64,000 bases of DNA from Chloroflexota bacterium (GCA_005887685.1 VBHJ01000004.1:42995-106994), one strand, 5' to 3'; counted from the first letter of the stretch, positions 8,712-17,218 are shown. A program made the numbers and translations. Notes: generated from the sequence alone by a model not told the origin.

Positions 8712-9655
8712 CCGAACGACGGCACCAGTCCTTTTTCACGTACGGGCTTGGGCACGCGCACCGCCAGCTCTTTGACCAGCAACAACTGTGTGAGCAAGAC
8801 GTTAAACCCACGCCCTCGAAGGGCGTCGATCATGTGCGAATCATAGTGACGGAGACTCGACCAGGCCGGCGCTTCGGAATCGCCCAGAAGCGAGATTCCG
8901 TAATCGGCCAGCTCGGCCGGCAGCGGGTTTTCCGGCAGCACCATGAACTGCAACGTGTCCGGACGAGCCCCCGTTCCGCGCTGCATGCGCACCCAACCGA
9001 CGACCTCGATCCGATCGACGACCTCACCTCCGCTCAGCTCACCCGTATGCAGGGCCCTCCACTCGCGATACGTCGGCGCCTCCAGCTGGGACACCCCTTG
9101 GGGCGTGACCTTCCGATAGAGCTGGTAGAGACGCCGATCGTCGCCTCGTTTGGCGGGGCGCAAGCCCTGCGGATACTGGTCGCCGCGGCGCTTGGGGTCT
9201 TCCGAGTAGACGACCTGCTCGGTCGCGTACTGGCGAAAGCCCTGGAGGCGGAAGGCCGGCAGCAGCGCGTCGCGGTCGGGTAGGCGTACGAACAGGCGCA
9301 ACGCACCGCGCTCGAGAGCCTGGTTGCACAGATGCTGGACCAACGCGGGCGCAACCTCGTCCGAGTCCGCTTCATCCGCCACCTGCAGGTTCAGCACCTG
9401 GAGGACGCGCGCCCGGCGCAGGTCGAGACTGAGCGGCTGGCCCGAAGCCTGGATGAAGCCCAGCACCTTGCCGTTTTCCTCCGCGACGTACATGAGCGTC
9501 TCCTGCGACAGGGGCAGCAGCGCGGAAAGCGTCGAGCTGAACAGCGACCACAATCGCGCCGCTGGAGGGGCGGCTTCGCTCAGCCGGATTTCAGACGACC
9601 GATGCATCTCTTCGATCTTTGCCAGGTCGAGCAACCCGGCGGTGCGGACTCTCAT
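8708..9655 (-). CDS. GNAT-like N-acetyltransferase family protein
   Basis: Start chosen at ATG 9655 (MRVRTAGLLDLAKIEEMH), which overlaps the pdxT stop by four bases; a longer frame upstream lies inside pdxT. The 315-residue protein opens like a GNAT fold (RTAGLLDLAKIEEMHR, then YVAEENGKVLGFIQASG as strands 2-4 near residues 55-75), with a pattern of strands and helices consistent with acetyl-CoA binding. The C-terminal half (YRKVTPQGVSQLEAPTYREW onward) could be a second degenerate GNAT unit. Substrate unknown. It sits in a compact operon with pdxST above and an R3H ATPase below. Confidence 0.65.
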   Translation of the reverse strand: MRVRTAGLLDLAKIEEMHRSSEIRLSEAAPPAARLWSLFSSTLSALLPLSQETLMYVAEENGKVLGFIQASGQPLSLDLRRARVLQVLNLQVADEADSDEVAPALVQHLCNQALERGALRLFVRLPDRDALLPAFRLQGFRQYATEQVVYSEDPKRRGDQYPQGLRPAKRGDDRRLYQLYRKVTPQGVSQLEAPTYREWRALHTGELSGGEVVDRIEVVGWVRMQRGTGARPDTLQFMVLPENPLPAELADYGISLLGDSEAPAWSSLRHYDSHMIDALRGRGFNVLLTQLLLVKELAVRVPKPVREKGLVPSFG

Positions 9656-10257
9656 GGTCGCGCCATCGCGAGGCGCACGAACTCGCGGTGCAGGCGGAGA
9701 TCCGACGTGAGCTCGGGATGAAAACAAAGGGCAACGATGCGATCCTGCCTCACCGCCACGGGATGGCCTTCGTATGTGGCCAAGACCTTCACGTCGCCGG
9801 TGCGCTCGACGAGAGGCGAGCGAATGAATACGCCGGGGAACTCTTTTCCGTTCATCCCCTCGATGTGAAGAGGCGACTCGAAGCTCTCGACCTGGCGGCC
9901 GTAGCCGTTGCGACGGACGCCGATGTCCAGCAAGCCGAGTCCCTTTTGTTCGGGCATGCCGTCGGTGACGTCACGCGCCAGCACGATCATGCCGGCGCAC
10001 GTGGCCAGTGTCGCGAGGCCGCCGCGGATCGCTTCCCGCACCGGCTCGAGCAGACCGACGCGCTCCATCAGCATCGTCATGGTCGTGCTCTCCCCGCCTG
10101 GCAGCACGATGCCGTCCAAGCCTTCCAGGTCCGCCTGGGCGCGCACCAGGCGCGTGCGTGCCCCGGCGGCCTCGAGCGCGCGGACGTGCTCTGCGAAAGC
10201 ACCTTGCATCGCGAGGACGCCGATGAGAGCGCGGTCTGTCCTGGCCGACCTGTTCAT
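9652..10257 (-). CDS. pdxT: Pyridoxal 5'-phosphate synthase glutaminase subunit
   Basis: Class I glutaminase that feeds ammonia to PdxS in the DXP-independent vitamin B6 pathway. Start placed at ATG 10257 (MNRSARTDRALIGVLAMQGAF), giving 201 residues; the frame upstream has no family sequence. The oxyanion strand motif LPGGESTTM, the nucleophile Cys87 in LATCAGMI and the His-Glu pair in CFHPEL are all present, so it should be active. PdxS lies directly upstream. Confidence 0.95.
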   Translation of the reverse strand: MNRSARTDRALIGVLAMQGAFAEHVRALEAAGARTRLVRAQADLEGLDGIVLPGGESTTMTMLMERVGLLEPVREAIRGGLATLATCAGMIVLARDVTDGMPEQKGLGLLDIGVRRNGYGRQVESFESPLHIEGMNGKEFPGVFIRSPLVERTGDVKVLATYEGHPVAVRQDRIVALCFHPELTSDLRLHREFVRLAMARP

Positions 10258-10285
10258 TGGTGCGCCCTGCCCGCGCGGCGGGAAG

Positions 10286-11203
10286 CTACCAGCCTCGGGC
10301 AGCGAGCAGCTCGTCCTTCGGGATGGCGGGGATCTCGAGACCGTGCATGGCCTTGCCCAATCCGGCTGAGACTTCGGCCAGCACCTCGGGCTTGTCGAAG
10401 TAGGTGGTCGCCGCGACGATCGCCTTGGCACGCTTCAACGGGTCCTCGGCTTTGAAGATGCCCGACCCCACGAACACCCCGTCGACCCCGAGCTGCATCA
10501 TCAGCGCGGCGTCGGCCGGCGTCGCGATGCCCCCGGCGGCGAAGTTGACCACCGGCAGGCGGCCGAGCCCCTGGCACTCGACGAGCACCTCGACCGGCGC
10601 ACCGATCTGCTTGGCCTCGTGCACCAGCTCGGCGTGGTTCATGCCCTGGAGCTTGCGAATTCCGGCGTTCACCGCGCGCGCGTGCCGCACGGCTTCGACG
10701 ACGTTGCCGGTCCCGGCCTCCCCCTTGGTCCGGATCATCGCCGCGCCTTCCGCGATGCGCCGCGTCGCTTCGCCGAGGTCACGGCAGCCGCAGACGAACG
10801 GAACCTTGAACGGGTGCTTGTCGATGTGGTTCTCCTCGTCCGCCGGGGTGAGCACCTCGGATTCATCGATGTAGTCGACCCCAAGCGCTTCGAGGATCTG
10901 GGCTTCGACGAAATGCCCGATCCGGCACTTGGCCATCACCGGGATGGTCACGGCGGCCATGATCGACTTGATCAGGTCCGGATCGGACATGCGCGCCACG
11001 CCGCCTTCCTTGCGGATGTCAGCCGGCACGCGCTCGAGCGCCATCACTGCGCACGCGCCGGCTTCCTGGGCGATGCGGGCGTGCTCGGGCGTGACGACGT
11101 CCATGATCACGCCGCCCTTCAGCATCTGGGCAAGGCCTGCTTTGACCTTGAACGATCCCTTCACCGATTCGCTGCCATTGCGAGCCCCGTTGCCTTCGGC
11201 CAC
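10286..11203 (-). CDS. pdxS: Pyridoxal 5'-phosphate synthase synthase subunit
   Basis: TIM-barrel enzyme that builds PLP from ribose 5-phosphate, glyceraldehyde 3-phosphate and ammonia delivered by PdxT. The sequence is highly typical: [30 protein letters not shown], the catalytic Lys in [10 protein letters not shown], and the GEAGTGNV phosphate loop. I prefer the GTG at 11203 (305 residues); another GTG at 11227 would add eight residues that do not resemble the family. It is 28 bases ahead of pdxT. Confidence 0.95.
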   Translation of the reverse strand: MAEGNGARNGSESVKGSFKVKAGLAQMLKGGVIMDVVTPEHARIAQEAGACAVMALERVPADIRKEGGVARMSDPDLIKSIMAAVTIPVMAKCRIGHFVEAQILEALGVDYIDESEVLTPADEENHIDKHPFKVPFVCGCRDLGEATRRIAEGAAMIRTKGEAGTGNVVEAVRHARAVNAGIRKLQGMNHAELVHEAKQIGAPVEVLVECQGLGRLPVVNFAAGGIATPADAALMMQLGVDGVFVGSGIFKAEDPLKRAKAIVAATTYFDKPEVLAEVSAGLGKAMHGLEIPAIPKDELLAARGW

Positions 11204-11282
11204 GCTCGAAATTCTACGCGGGCCCACAGCCCCCTTCCCCGCTTGCGGCCAAGTGCCGCCGGCGGCGGACGAGGCCAGGATC

Positions 11283-11840
11283 TTAGAGGCGCTCTAGAAC
11301 GAGCGTGCGCTTGCTCGCGTATTCGTGGTCGGACAGCAGGCCGTCTCGGTGCAATCGAGTGAGCATGTCCATCTCTTCGAGCACATCCAGCAGCGGTGCC
11401 ATGGTCCGCCGCGCGAGGTATGCGTCGGACGCGGTGCCCGCCTCTTCGCCCCGCGCGTCGAACTCGCGGACGAAGAAAAGTGCCTTGACGGCGGAGAAAG
11501 GAATGCCAAGCTTGCGGATCGGGCTGTCGCTTTGCTCGGCGTGCAGGTGCAGCACGACCCCGTATCGGTGACGCTCCAGGGTGCCGTCGAGATGGCCGCG
11601 CAAAACCTCTCCGTCAAGGAAGCGGATCGCGACCTTGCGGGTCGGCGTGTCGGCCAGCTCCTTGTCACGCTGCAGCTCCACCCACTTGACCGCCGTGAGG
11701 GGGATCCATGCGGTTTCGTTGTTCTCCAGGCCGCCCGCGTCGTCGACCTCGACAAGGAAGTCAGGTTCGTCGAAATCGAGATCGCGAGCCACCCCTTCGA
11801 CGGTCTCGTCGTCGAAAAAGCGCACGACTATCCTGGCCAT
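11283..11840 (-). CDS. Hypothetical protein with SHOCT-like C-terminus
   Basis: A 185-residue soluble, acidic protein. Two repeated beta-rich halves are visible ([18 protein letters not shown] near residue 3 and [17 protein letters not shown] near residue 69), suggesting two copies of a small barrel-like fold. The last 35 residues ([19 protein letters not shown] then [12 protein letters not shown]) look like a SHOCT oligomerisation motif. It lies 22 bases downstream of an ECF-like sigma gene and upstream of pdxS. No function can be assigned. Confidence 0.6.
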   Translation of the reverse strand: MARIVVRFFDDETVEGVARDLDFDEPDFLVEVDDAGGLENNETAWIPLTAVKWVELQRDKELADTPTRKVAIRFLDGEVLRGHLDGTLERHRYGVVLHLHAEQSDSPIRKLGIPFSAVKALFFVREFDARGEEAGTASDAYLARRTMAPLLDVLEEMDMLTRLHRDGLLSDHEYASKRTLVLERL

Positions 11841-11862
11841 TTCACACCTACTGTACTAACCC

Positions 11863-12645
11863 TCATCGAGCTTCACTCCTGCGCTGGTCTCGGAGCTTTC
11901 TCCGGCCGAGTCGGCGGGCGCACTTGGTACACGTTGCTATGTGGTTTCGCACGGCTTCCGCCTGCGGGCGGCGCAGCTTTCCAGCGAGGTAGGGCGCCAG
12001 CAGCGGCACGGCCTCCTCGTGGGTGAGGTCGCCCTCGCGCTGCGAGGCCAGGTACTCCTCTTTGAACCGCAGACGCGCCCGGTAGAGCAGGGTCTCGACT
12101 GCGCTCTCGGACATCTTGAGGGTGCGGGCGATCTGGCGGTAGCTCATGTCCTGCAGCTCGCGCAGCGTCAGCACCAGGCGGTACTTCTCGGGCAAGCGCT
12201 GCGCGACGTGCCAGACCTGCCGGCGGGTCTCGTTCGACTCCTGAACCTGAACCGGGTCGAAGGCCTTGGCCGTCGACGGCAGGTTCGACATCAGCTCGTC
12301 GTCTTCCTCCTCGGTCGTGCCGTCGGCCCGCAGGTCCCGCTGCCGGCGGCGCAGCTCGTCGTAGCAGAGGTTGCGCGCCACCGTGTGGATCCAACCGCCG
12401 AAGTTGAACGAGTCGTCAACCCGGTCCATCATCCGGAGGGCCTTCATGAAGGTCTCCTGGGCGATGTCCTCGGCCAGGAGAGCGTCCCCGAGCTTGCGAC
12501 GGACCAGTCGGTAGATGGACGCGACGTAGCGGCGGTGCAGCTCTTCGAAGGCGTGAATGTCACCGTTCCGATACGCCCTGACCAGCTCAACGTCGCTAGG
12601 GCCGGTGCCCTCCTGCGTCGCGGGTTTGCTTTCCTCTACGTCCAT
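11863..12645 (-). CDS. ECF-type RNA polymerase sigma factor with zinc-finger tail
   Basis: Start placed at ATG 12645 (MDVEESKPATQEG), 260 residues. Sigma region 2 is clear (FEELHRRYVASIYRLVRRKL then LAEDIAQETFMKAL and IHTVARNLCYDELRRR), as is region 4 (LPEKYRLVLTLRELQDMSYRQIARTL followed by MSESAVETLLYRARLR). After about residue 205 there is an extra domain with LLAPYLAGKLRRPQAEAV and HIATCTKC, the H-x3-C-x2-C signature of anti-sigma zinc fingers (zf-HC2). This suggests that a sensor/inhibitor module is fused in cis. The gene overlaps the end of the glycerate kinase gene by ten bases. Confidence 0.88.
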   Translation of the reverse strand: MDVEESKPATQEGTGPSDVELVRAYRNGDIHAFEELHRRYVASIYRLVRRKLGDALLAEDIAQETFMKALRMMDRVDDSFNFGGWIHTVARNLCYDELRRRQRDLRADGTTEEEDDELMSNLPSTAKAFDPVQVQESNETRRQVWHVAQRLPEKYRLVLTLRELQDMSYRQIARTLKMSESAVETLLYRARLRFKEEYLASQREGDLTHEEAVPLLAPYLAGKLRRPQAEAVRNHIATCTKCARRLGRRKLRDQRRSEAR

Positions 12646-13760
12646 TTGCGACTGCGGCAGGCTACTACGGCGGCACGAATTAGCATCCCCTCTGGGTCGT
12701 TTAAGGCCTCTTGCAGGTCCGCGCCGCCGTCGGTGAGCGTCACCACCGCGGTCACGCCTGACCGGGTCAACGCCTCCCACCCGGGGCCCTTGCTCCCGGC
12801 CAGAAGGATCACCGGCACCCCGGCTGCCTGGGCCCGCTTGGCCACCTCACCGGGCGCTTTGCCGTAAGCGGTCTGCTCGTCGACCCGGCCCTCACCGGTG
12901 ATCACCAGGTCGGCGCCCGCGAGCTTCGCGTCGAACCCTGCCGCCTCGACCACAAGAGGTGCGCCCGGGACCAGCGACGCGTCGAGAAACGCCATCAGCC
13001 CGGCGCCCGCGCCGCCCGCGGCGCCGGCTCCCGGCACGTCCGCCACCCGTTTCCCGAGATCGCGCTCGACCACCCCGGCCAGCCGGGCAAGGGCCGCGTC
13101 GAGCTCCTTGACGGCGGCCGCGTCAGCGCCTTTCTGAGGCCCGTAGACCGCGCTGGCGCCCAGGGGGCCGGTGAGCGGGTTGGTCACGTCGCAGGCGACC
13201 TTGACCTCCAGCGCAGGCGCCCACGGTTCGAAACCTGAGGCGTCGATCCGCTCGAGTCGCGCCAGGGCGGCCCCTCCCCGCGGGAGGTCCTTGCCGGCTG
13301 CATCCAGCAGCCGGTAGCCGAGAGCCTGGGCCATGCCGGCGCCGCCGTCATTGGTGGCCGAGCCTCCGATGCCGACGATGAAACGGTCGGTGTCCGGCCG
13401 CCGTGCGGCGATGAGCAGCTGGCCGAAGCCGAACGTGGACGTCCGCCGTGGGTCGCGCCGCTCCCGGGGGATCAGCGTCAGGCCGCTGGCCGCCGCCAGC
13501 TCGACGACCGCGACGGAGCCGATGCGGCCGTAGGTGGCCGTGACGGCATCGCCGAGCGGACCCTCAACCTTCGCGGTCAGGTATTCGCCGCGGTTGGCAG
13601 TGACAAGCGCTTCGACGGTGCCGTCGCCGCCGTCGGCGACCGGGACCTCGACCACCTCGGCGTCGGGAAAGACCTCGCGGACGCCACGCGCGATGGCCCT
13701 GGCTGCTTGTGAGGCGGTGAGCGTTCCCTTGAACGCGTTGGGCGCGACGACCACCTTCAT
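12636..13760 (-). CDS. glxK: Glycerate kinase (GlxK/GarK type)
   Basis: ATP-dependent phosphorylation of D-glycerate, feeding C2/C3 acids into glycolysis. Start set at ATG 13760 (MKVVVAPNAFKGTLTASQAA), the standard family N-terminus; 374 residues, normal length. Further family motifs are PVADGGDGTVEAL, VVELAAASGLTLI, GIGGSATNDGGAGMAQALG and TGEGRVDEQTAYGKAPG. It is downstream of ilvE with an 80-base gap that contains a perfect 20-bp palindrome. Whether the product is 2- or 3-phosphoglycerate is not readable from sequence. Confidence 0.92.
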   Translation of the reverse strand: MKVVVAPNAFKGTLTASQAARAIARGVREVFPDAEVVEVPVADGGDGTVEALVTANRGEYLTAKVEGPLGDAVTATYGRIGSVAVVELAAASGLTLIPRERRDPRRTSTFGFGQLLIAARRPDTDRFIVGIGGSATNDGGAGMAQALGYRLLDAAGKDLPRGGAALARLERIDASGFEPWAPALEVKVACDVTNPLTGPLGASAVYGPQKGADAAAVKELDAALARLAGVVERDLGKRVADVPGAGAAGGAGAGLMAFLDASLVPGAPLVVEAAGFDAKLAGADLVITGEGRVDEQTAYGKAPGEVAKRAQAAGVPVILLAGSKGPGWEALTRSGVTAVVTLTDGGADLQEALNDPEGMLIRAAVVACRSRKWT

Positions 13761-13817
13761 CGCGGGCGCCATGTTCGGTTAGTCCGGACGAATTGACATG
13801 AAGTCCGTCGCAAATCT

Positions 13818-13837
13818 CGGATAGTCCGGACTATCCG
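13818..13837. promoter_or_regulatory. Perfect 20-bp palindrome, candidate operator
   Basis: CGGATAGTCCGGACTATCCG reads the same on both strands. The central TAGTCCGGAC recurs at 13780-13789, about 42 bp away (four helical turns). Both copies lie between the ilvE stop and the glxK start, so they may bind a dimeric regulator of glxK. The lack of a loop argues against a simple terminator. Confidence 0.45.
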
Positions 13838-13853
13838 GAAGGGGACCGACCAT

Positions 13854-14819
13854 CTAGTAGATGGGAATCGTCCAGTCCTTGTACTTCGGTGTGTCACCAC
13901 GCACCGCGCCGAAGTAGATGTTCTGCAGCTCCTGCGTGAACTCTCCAACCCGACCGTTGCCGACGGGCCGGCGGTCGACCTCGATCACGGGCGAGATCTG
14001 CGCCCCCGTCCCGCACAACAGCAGCTCGTCGCAGGTGTAGAGCTCGGTCCGATCGATGCTTCGCTCGAGCACCGGCAGGTTCAGCTCGTCCTTGATGACC
14101 TTGATCAACAGGCTGCGCGTGACGCCCTCGAGGATGTCGTCGGTCACCGGAGGCGTGATGAATGAGCCGTCCTTGAGCATGAACAGGTTTTCCGCCGAGC
14201 CCTCCGAGACATGGCCGTCGACGGAAAGGACGATGGCTTCATCGAAACCGCTCTCCACCGCCTCCGACTTGGCGAGCGCTGCCTGGGCGTAAGAACCCGT
14301 GATCTTGGCGCGGGCGGGCAGTGCCTGGTCCGGGACGCGTCGCCACGTGCTGACCATGCATCGAATTCCGGCTTCAACCTCGACGTAGTTGCCGAACGGA
14401 ATGGCATAGATGAAAAAGCCGCGATTCAGGTTGTGGAGCCGGACGCCGATCTCTTCGCTCGACGTGTAGAGCAGCGGCCGCACGTAGACGTCGGACTTGA
14501 ACTCGTTGCGACGCAACAGCTCGACCGTGTAGCTCACGAGCTCTTCGGTCGAATAAGGGAGCTTCATTCGCATCACGTTGGCGGAGCGATGCATGCGGTC
14601 GTAGTGAGCCGCGGACTGGAGGAGGAAGAGCTGTTCTTTCTTTTCGTTCCAGTAGGCGCGGATGCCCTCGAAGACTGCCGTGCCGTAGTGAAGCGCATGC
14701 GTCATGAGGCCGAGCTTTACGTCGTTGTAGCGAGCGAACTCGCCTTCGAAGAAAACCCACGTGTTCGGATGCGCCGCCGGCTTCTTCACCGCGGCCTTCG
14801 CTTTGGTATCCACACCCAT
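13854..14819 (-). CDS. ilvE: Branched-chain amino acid aminotransferase
   Basis: Fold-type IV PLP enzyme that transaminates leucine, isoleucine and valine with 2-oxoglutarate. The 321-residue protein has the N-terminal HALHYGTAVFEGIRAY, the PLP Lys in ARAKITGSYAQAALAKSEA, the conserved EGSAENLFML loop and the phosphate-binding TDDILEGVTRSLL, followed by LLLCGTGAQISPV. These match IlvE more closely than D-amino-acid transaminase. It faces a divergent small gene at 14891. Confidence 0.93.
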   Translation of the reverse strand: MGVDTKAKAAVKKPAAHPNTWVFFEGEFARYNDVKLGLMTHALHYGTAVFEGIRAYWNEKKEQLFLLQSAAHYDRMHRSANVMRMKLPYSTEELVSYTVELLRRNEFKSDVYVRPLLYTSSEEIGVRLHNLNRGFFIYAIPFGNYVEVEAGIRCMVSTWRRVPDQALPARAKITGSYAQAALAKSEAVESGFDEAIVLSVDGHVSEGSAENLFMLKDGSFITPPVTDDILEGVTRSLLIKVIKDELNLPVLERSIDRTELYTCDELLLCGTGAQISPVIEVDRRPVGNGRVGEFTQELQNIYFGAVRGDTPKYKDWTIPIY

Positions 14820-14840
14820 CCGGCTAAGTGTATTGGCCTA

Positions 14841-14854
14841 CCCCGCTTGCGGGG
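14841..14854. repeat. GC-rich hairpin near the ilvE start
   Basis: CCCCGC-TT-GCGGGG, six-base arms. The first twelve bases recur at 11237-11248 ahead of pdxS, so it may be a small dispersed repeat. It lies between divergent ilvE and the gene at 14891. Confidence 0.35.
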
Positions 14855-14890
14855 AGGCGCCAGACCTGCACGGGCGGCCTGCCTTCTGTT

Positions 14891-15277
14891 ATGGATAGCG
14901 GCGTGAGCCTGTACGGCATCATCGCCGACCTCCGCCGCGAGCATCCGACCCCGGCCGCGATGCAAACGCTGGACCTGGTGGTGGCGGAGCTGGGGCGGAC
15001 CCGCGACAACCTGAAGGAGGCCGTCGCCAACCTCGAAGGCAAGAGCCTGCCACCAGGGGGAAAGCCCGTCCTCGACGAGCTCGTCCAGCGGGGGCGCGAG
15101 CAGGGCGTGTACGACCTCGACTATGGCCCGGATCCTTATGACAAGCCGCCACCCGAGCCGCTGGACGAGGCGACCGCGGGTATCGGGTTCGTCATGGCGA
15201 TCTCTTCGCTGGCAGCCATGGCGCTCGCCGTCCTGGCGGTCGTGCTCGGACTGCGGGCGATTCTCAGCACGCAATAA
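14891..15277 (+). CDS. Hypothetical protein with C-terminal membrane anchor
   Basis: An unrecognised 128-residue protein read from ATG 14891 (MDSGVSLYGIIADLRREH). Residues 1-60 look helical and amphipathic (MQTLDLVVAELGRTRDNLKE), followed by a Pro/Asp-rich linker and one C-terminal TM helix (IGFVMAISSLAAMALAVLAV). Upstream codons run through a GC hairpin and are not used. The next gene, a YajQ protein, begins two bases after its stop, so the two are likely co-transcribed. Confidence 0.55.
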   Translation: MDSGVSLYGIIADLRREHPTPAAMQTLDLVVAELGRTRDNLKEAVANLEGKSLPPGGKPVLDELVQRGREQGVYDLDYGPDPYDKPPPEPLDEATAGIGFVMAISSLAAMALAVLAVVLGLRAILSTQ

Positions 15278-15279
15278 AA

Positions 15280-15771
15280 GTGGCCGAGTACTCCTTCGAC
15301 GTCGTCTCCGAGTTCAACCCCGCCGAGCTGACGAATGCGCTCGACCAGGCACGACGGGAGGTCGGGACCCGCTTCGACTTCAAGGACACGGCGACCGTTT
15401 TCGACCATCGCGAAGGCCTGATCGTCATCGAGTCGGCGAGCGAAGACAGGGCGAAGGCGGCACTCCAGGTGCTGCGCGAGAAGGCCGCCCGGCGCCAGCT
15501 CTCGGCCAAGTTGTTCAAATCCGACGACCCAAAGACGGTGGGCAAGGGACGGGGCCAGATCGACGTCCACCTGAACGCGGGGATCACCGATGACATCGCG
15601 CGCGACCTGCGCAAGCGAATCCAGAACGTCACCAGCAAGGTCCAGGTCCGCATCCAGGGCGATCAGCTTCGCGTCGTGGGCAAGGACAAGGACGCGTTGC
15701 AGCTCGTCATCAAGGCGCTGCGGGACGCCGAGGACATCCCTGTGCCGCTTCAGTTCACGAATTACCGCTAG
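15280..15771 (+). CDS. YajQ-family nucleotide-binding protein
   Basis: A 163-residue cytoplasmic protein of two ferredoxin-like domains. It begins MAEYSFDVVSEFNPAELTNA and contains TRFDFKDTA, LFKSDDPKTVGKGRGQ and ITDDIARDLRKRIQ, which are diagnostic for YajQ. Some members bind cyclic di-GMP and alter transcription; this is known for only a few, so ligand binding here is inferred. GTG start at 15280. Confidence 0.92.
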   Translation: MAEYSFDVVSEFNPAELTNALDQARREVGTRFDFKDTATVFDHREGLIVIESASEDRAKAALQVLREKAARRQLSAKLFKSDDPKTVGKGRGQIDVHLNAGITDDIARDLRKRIQNVTSKVQVRIQGDQLRVVGKDKDALQLVIKALRDAEDIPVPLQFTNYR

Positions 15772-15790
15772 CGCGGTCTAGCCTCATAAC

Positions 15791-16495
15791 GTGCTGGTCA
15801 TTCCCGCGATCGACATCCTCGGTGGACGCTGCGTTCGCCTGACCCAGGGCGACTACAGCCACCCGATCGTGTATGCGGACGATCCGGCGGAGGTCGCACA
15901 GCGCTACGTGACTGCGGGTGCGCACCACATTCATGTCGTCGACCTGGACGCGGCACGCGGTTCCGCGAGCAACATGCCCGTCATCGCGCGCATCCTCGAG
16001 CTGCCCGGCATCGAGCTGCAGGTTGCCGGTGGCGTTCGCAGCGTGGAAGCAGTTGACGCATTGCTCGAGGGCGGCGCGCATTGGGTCGTGATGGCCACCG
16101 CCGCGGTCCGCGACCCTCACCTTTTTGAACGCTGCGCGATAAAGCATCCGGGCAAGGTCCTGGCCGCGCTCGACGTCCGGGACAACAAGGCCGCGGTGAG
16201 CGGATGGCTCGACACCGATCCAGTCGCCGTCGGCGCACTCGTCAGCCGCTGGGAATTTCTGCCGCTCGCCGGAGTGATCCTGACCTGCATCGACCGCGAC
16301 GGCACGATGTCGGGTCCGGATTTGAAGACGCTGGCTCGAGTCCGCAAGATGACCAAGCTCGAGCTGCAGTATTCAGGTGGCCTGGCTTCGGTCGACGACC
16401 TGACCCGCGTGGCGGCGGCTGGAGCGCAGGCGGCCATCCTGGGCAAAGCGCTTTACGAAGGGCGGATCACGCTGGAGCAGGCCCTGGCGCGATGA
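15791..16495 (+). CDS. hisA: ProFAR isomerase, histidine biosynthesis
   Basis: Fourth step of histidine biosynthesis, an Amadori isomerisation on a half-symmetric TIM barrel. The 234 residues show IPAIDILGGRCVRLTQGDY with the catalytic Asp near residue 7, VDLDAARG, VAGGVRSVEAVDALLEGGA and the second catalytic Asp in LTCIDRDGTMSGPD. Phosphate loops sit in SGGLASVDDL and ILGKALYEG. No other his gene is nearby. In some Actinobacteria the orthologue (PriA) also does the TrpF step, and sequence reading alone does not exclude that here. Confidence 0.93.
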   Translation: MLVIPAIDILGGRCVRLTQGDYSHPIVYADDPAEVAQRYVTAGAHHIHVVDLDAARGSASNMPVIARILELPGIELQVAGGVRSVEAVDALLEGGAHWVVMATAAVRDPHLFERCAIKHPGKVLAALDVRDNKAAVSGWLDTDPVAVGALVSRWEFLPLAGVILTCIDRDGTMSGPDLKTLARVRKMTKLELQYSGGLASVDDLTRVAAAGAQAAILGKALYEGRITLEQALAR

Positions 16496-16884
16496 ACAGG
16501 CTCGCGGTGGTGGCGGCCACGCTTCTGCTGGTCGCCTGCGGAGGCCGCGAGACCCCCGATGACCAGGGACTTCACAACGACATCCAGCAGAGCACCAGCG
16601 GGGCCGAGGTGACGTTCGACGCGACGGTGAGCACTGACCCGGTGCAGAACGGCGATCACGAAGTCTTCGAGGTGAAGACGACCACGGGCGAGTCGCTCGA
16701 GATCGACCACAACACGAGCCTCGCGCAGAACGTGCCCCTCCACAAGGGCGATGCGGTCGTCGTCCACGGCCAGCTGTACATCGACCCCGGGCCACGCTAC
16801 GGCGTGCACTGCACGCACGCCCACACCTCGAGCGGTTGCCCAAACCCGGGCTGGATCGAGTACAACACCAATTACTACGAATGA
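16492..16884 (+). CDS. DUF3465-type lipoprotein
   Basis: Start at ATG 16492, overlapping the hisA stop by four bases. The 130-residue product starts with a lipoprotein signal whose lipobox is LVAC (Cys16). The mature part has an OB-like pattern (EVTFDATVSTDPV, HEVFEVKTTTGESLEIDHN, PLHKGDAVVVHGQLYID) and ends in a His/Cys-rich region with HCTHAHTSSGCPNPGWIEY. The whole layout follows DUF3465, an exported family of unknown function that resembles nucleic-acid or metal-binding OB folds. The two Cys could form a disulfide outside the cytoplasm. Confidence 0.7.
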   Translation: MNRLAVVAATLLLVACGGRETPDDQGLHNDIQQSTSGAEVTFDATVSTDPVQNGDHEVFEVKTTTGESLEIDHNTSLAQNVPLHKGDAVVVHGQLYIDPGPRYGVHCTHAHTSSGCPNPGWIEYNTNYYE

Positions 16885-16974
16885 GAGCGCGGAAGAGGAC
16901 TCCGTCCCCTTCCGCGGACCATCCCCTCTGCCGGCCACGATTGGGAGGCGCTTGGCCGGGAATCGCGAGGTGAC

Positions 16975-16993
16975 GGCCGGAATGAATCCGGCC
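16975..16993. repeat. Dispersed hairpin repeat, copy 1
   Basis: GGCCGGA-ATGAA-TCCGGCC: seven-base arms and a five-base loop. The same 7/5/7 design with loop GTGAA (read on the minus strand) occurs at 63966-63984. It sits in the gap after the DUF3465 gene. It is followed by CTTATA rather than a T-run, so I class it as REP-like rather than as a terminator. Confidence 0.5.
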
Positions 16994-17053
16994 TTATAGC
17001 CACGCGCTTGTCTTACCGAACTGACCCCAGGAGTCGTAGGTGAAAATGGACAC

Positions 17054-17218
17054 ATGAGGGGGAGTCGACGAGTGCGCCCAGCGCCAGGTAGCTTCCTTCG
17101 CAACTTCCTTGCCGGGTCGTATGGCCCGCTCGAGCGGCTGCGGGTGATGTCGGCCAACGTGCAGAGAAAGCGCGGCGGAAAGGGGTGCTGCGGGAACTAC
17201 GGGGAGCCGGGTTGTTGA
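17054..17218 (+). CDS. Micropeptide with Cys-rich C-terminal tail
   Basis: A 54-residue reading frame from ATG 17054, with a GTG alternative at 17072 giving 48 residues. A weak ribosome site (TAGGTG) lies upstream. The N-terminal part is basic and amphipathic (FLRNFLAGSYGPLERLRVM), followed by QRKRGGKG, and the last ten residues are CCGNYGEPGC. Such a dense, low-complexity-free tail with three Cys and three Gly is unlikely to be chance in a frame that stops immediately after it. It occupies most of an otherwise empty 390-base gap. Its function is unknown; a metal-binding, processed or membrane-surface peptide are possibilities. Confidence 0.5.
   Translation: MRGSRRVRPAPGSFLRNFLAGSYGPLERLRVMSANVQRKRGGKGCCGNYGEPGC

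Noticed and set aside
13792..13797. TTGACA on the plus strand as a -35 box
   Set aside because: No -10 box at proper spacing and no plus-strand gene follows; ilvE and glxK are both on the minus strand.
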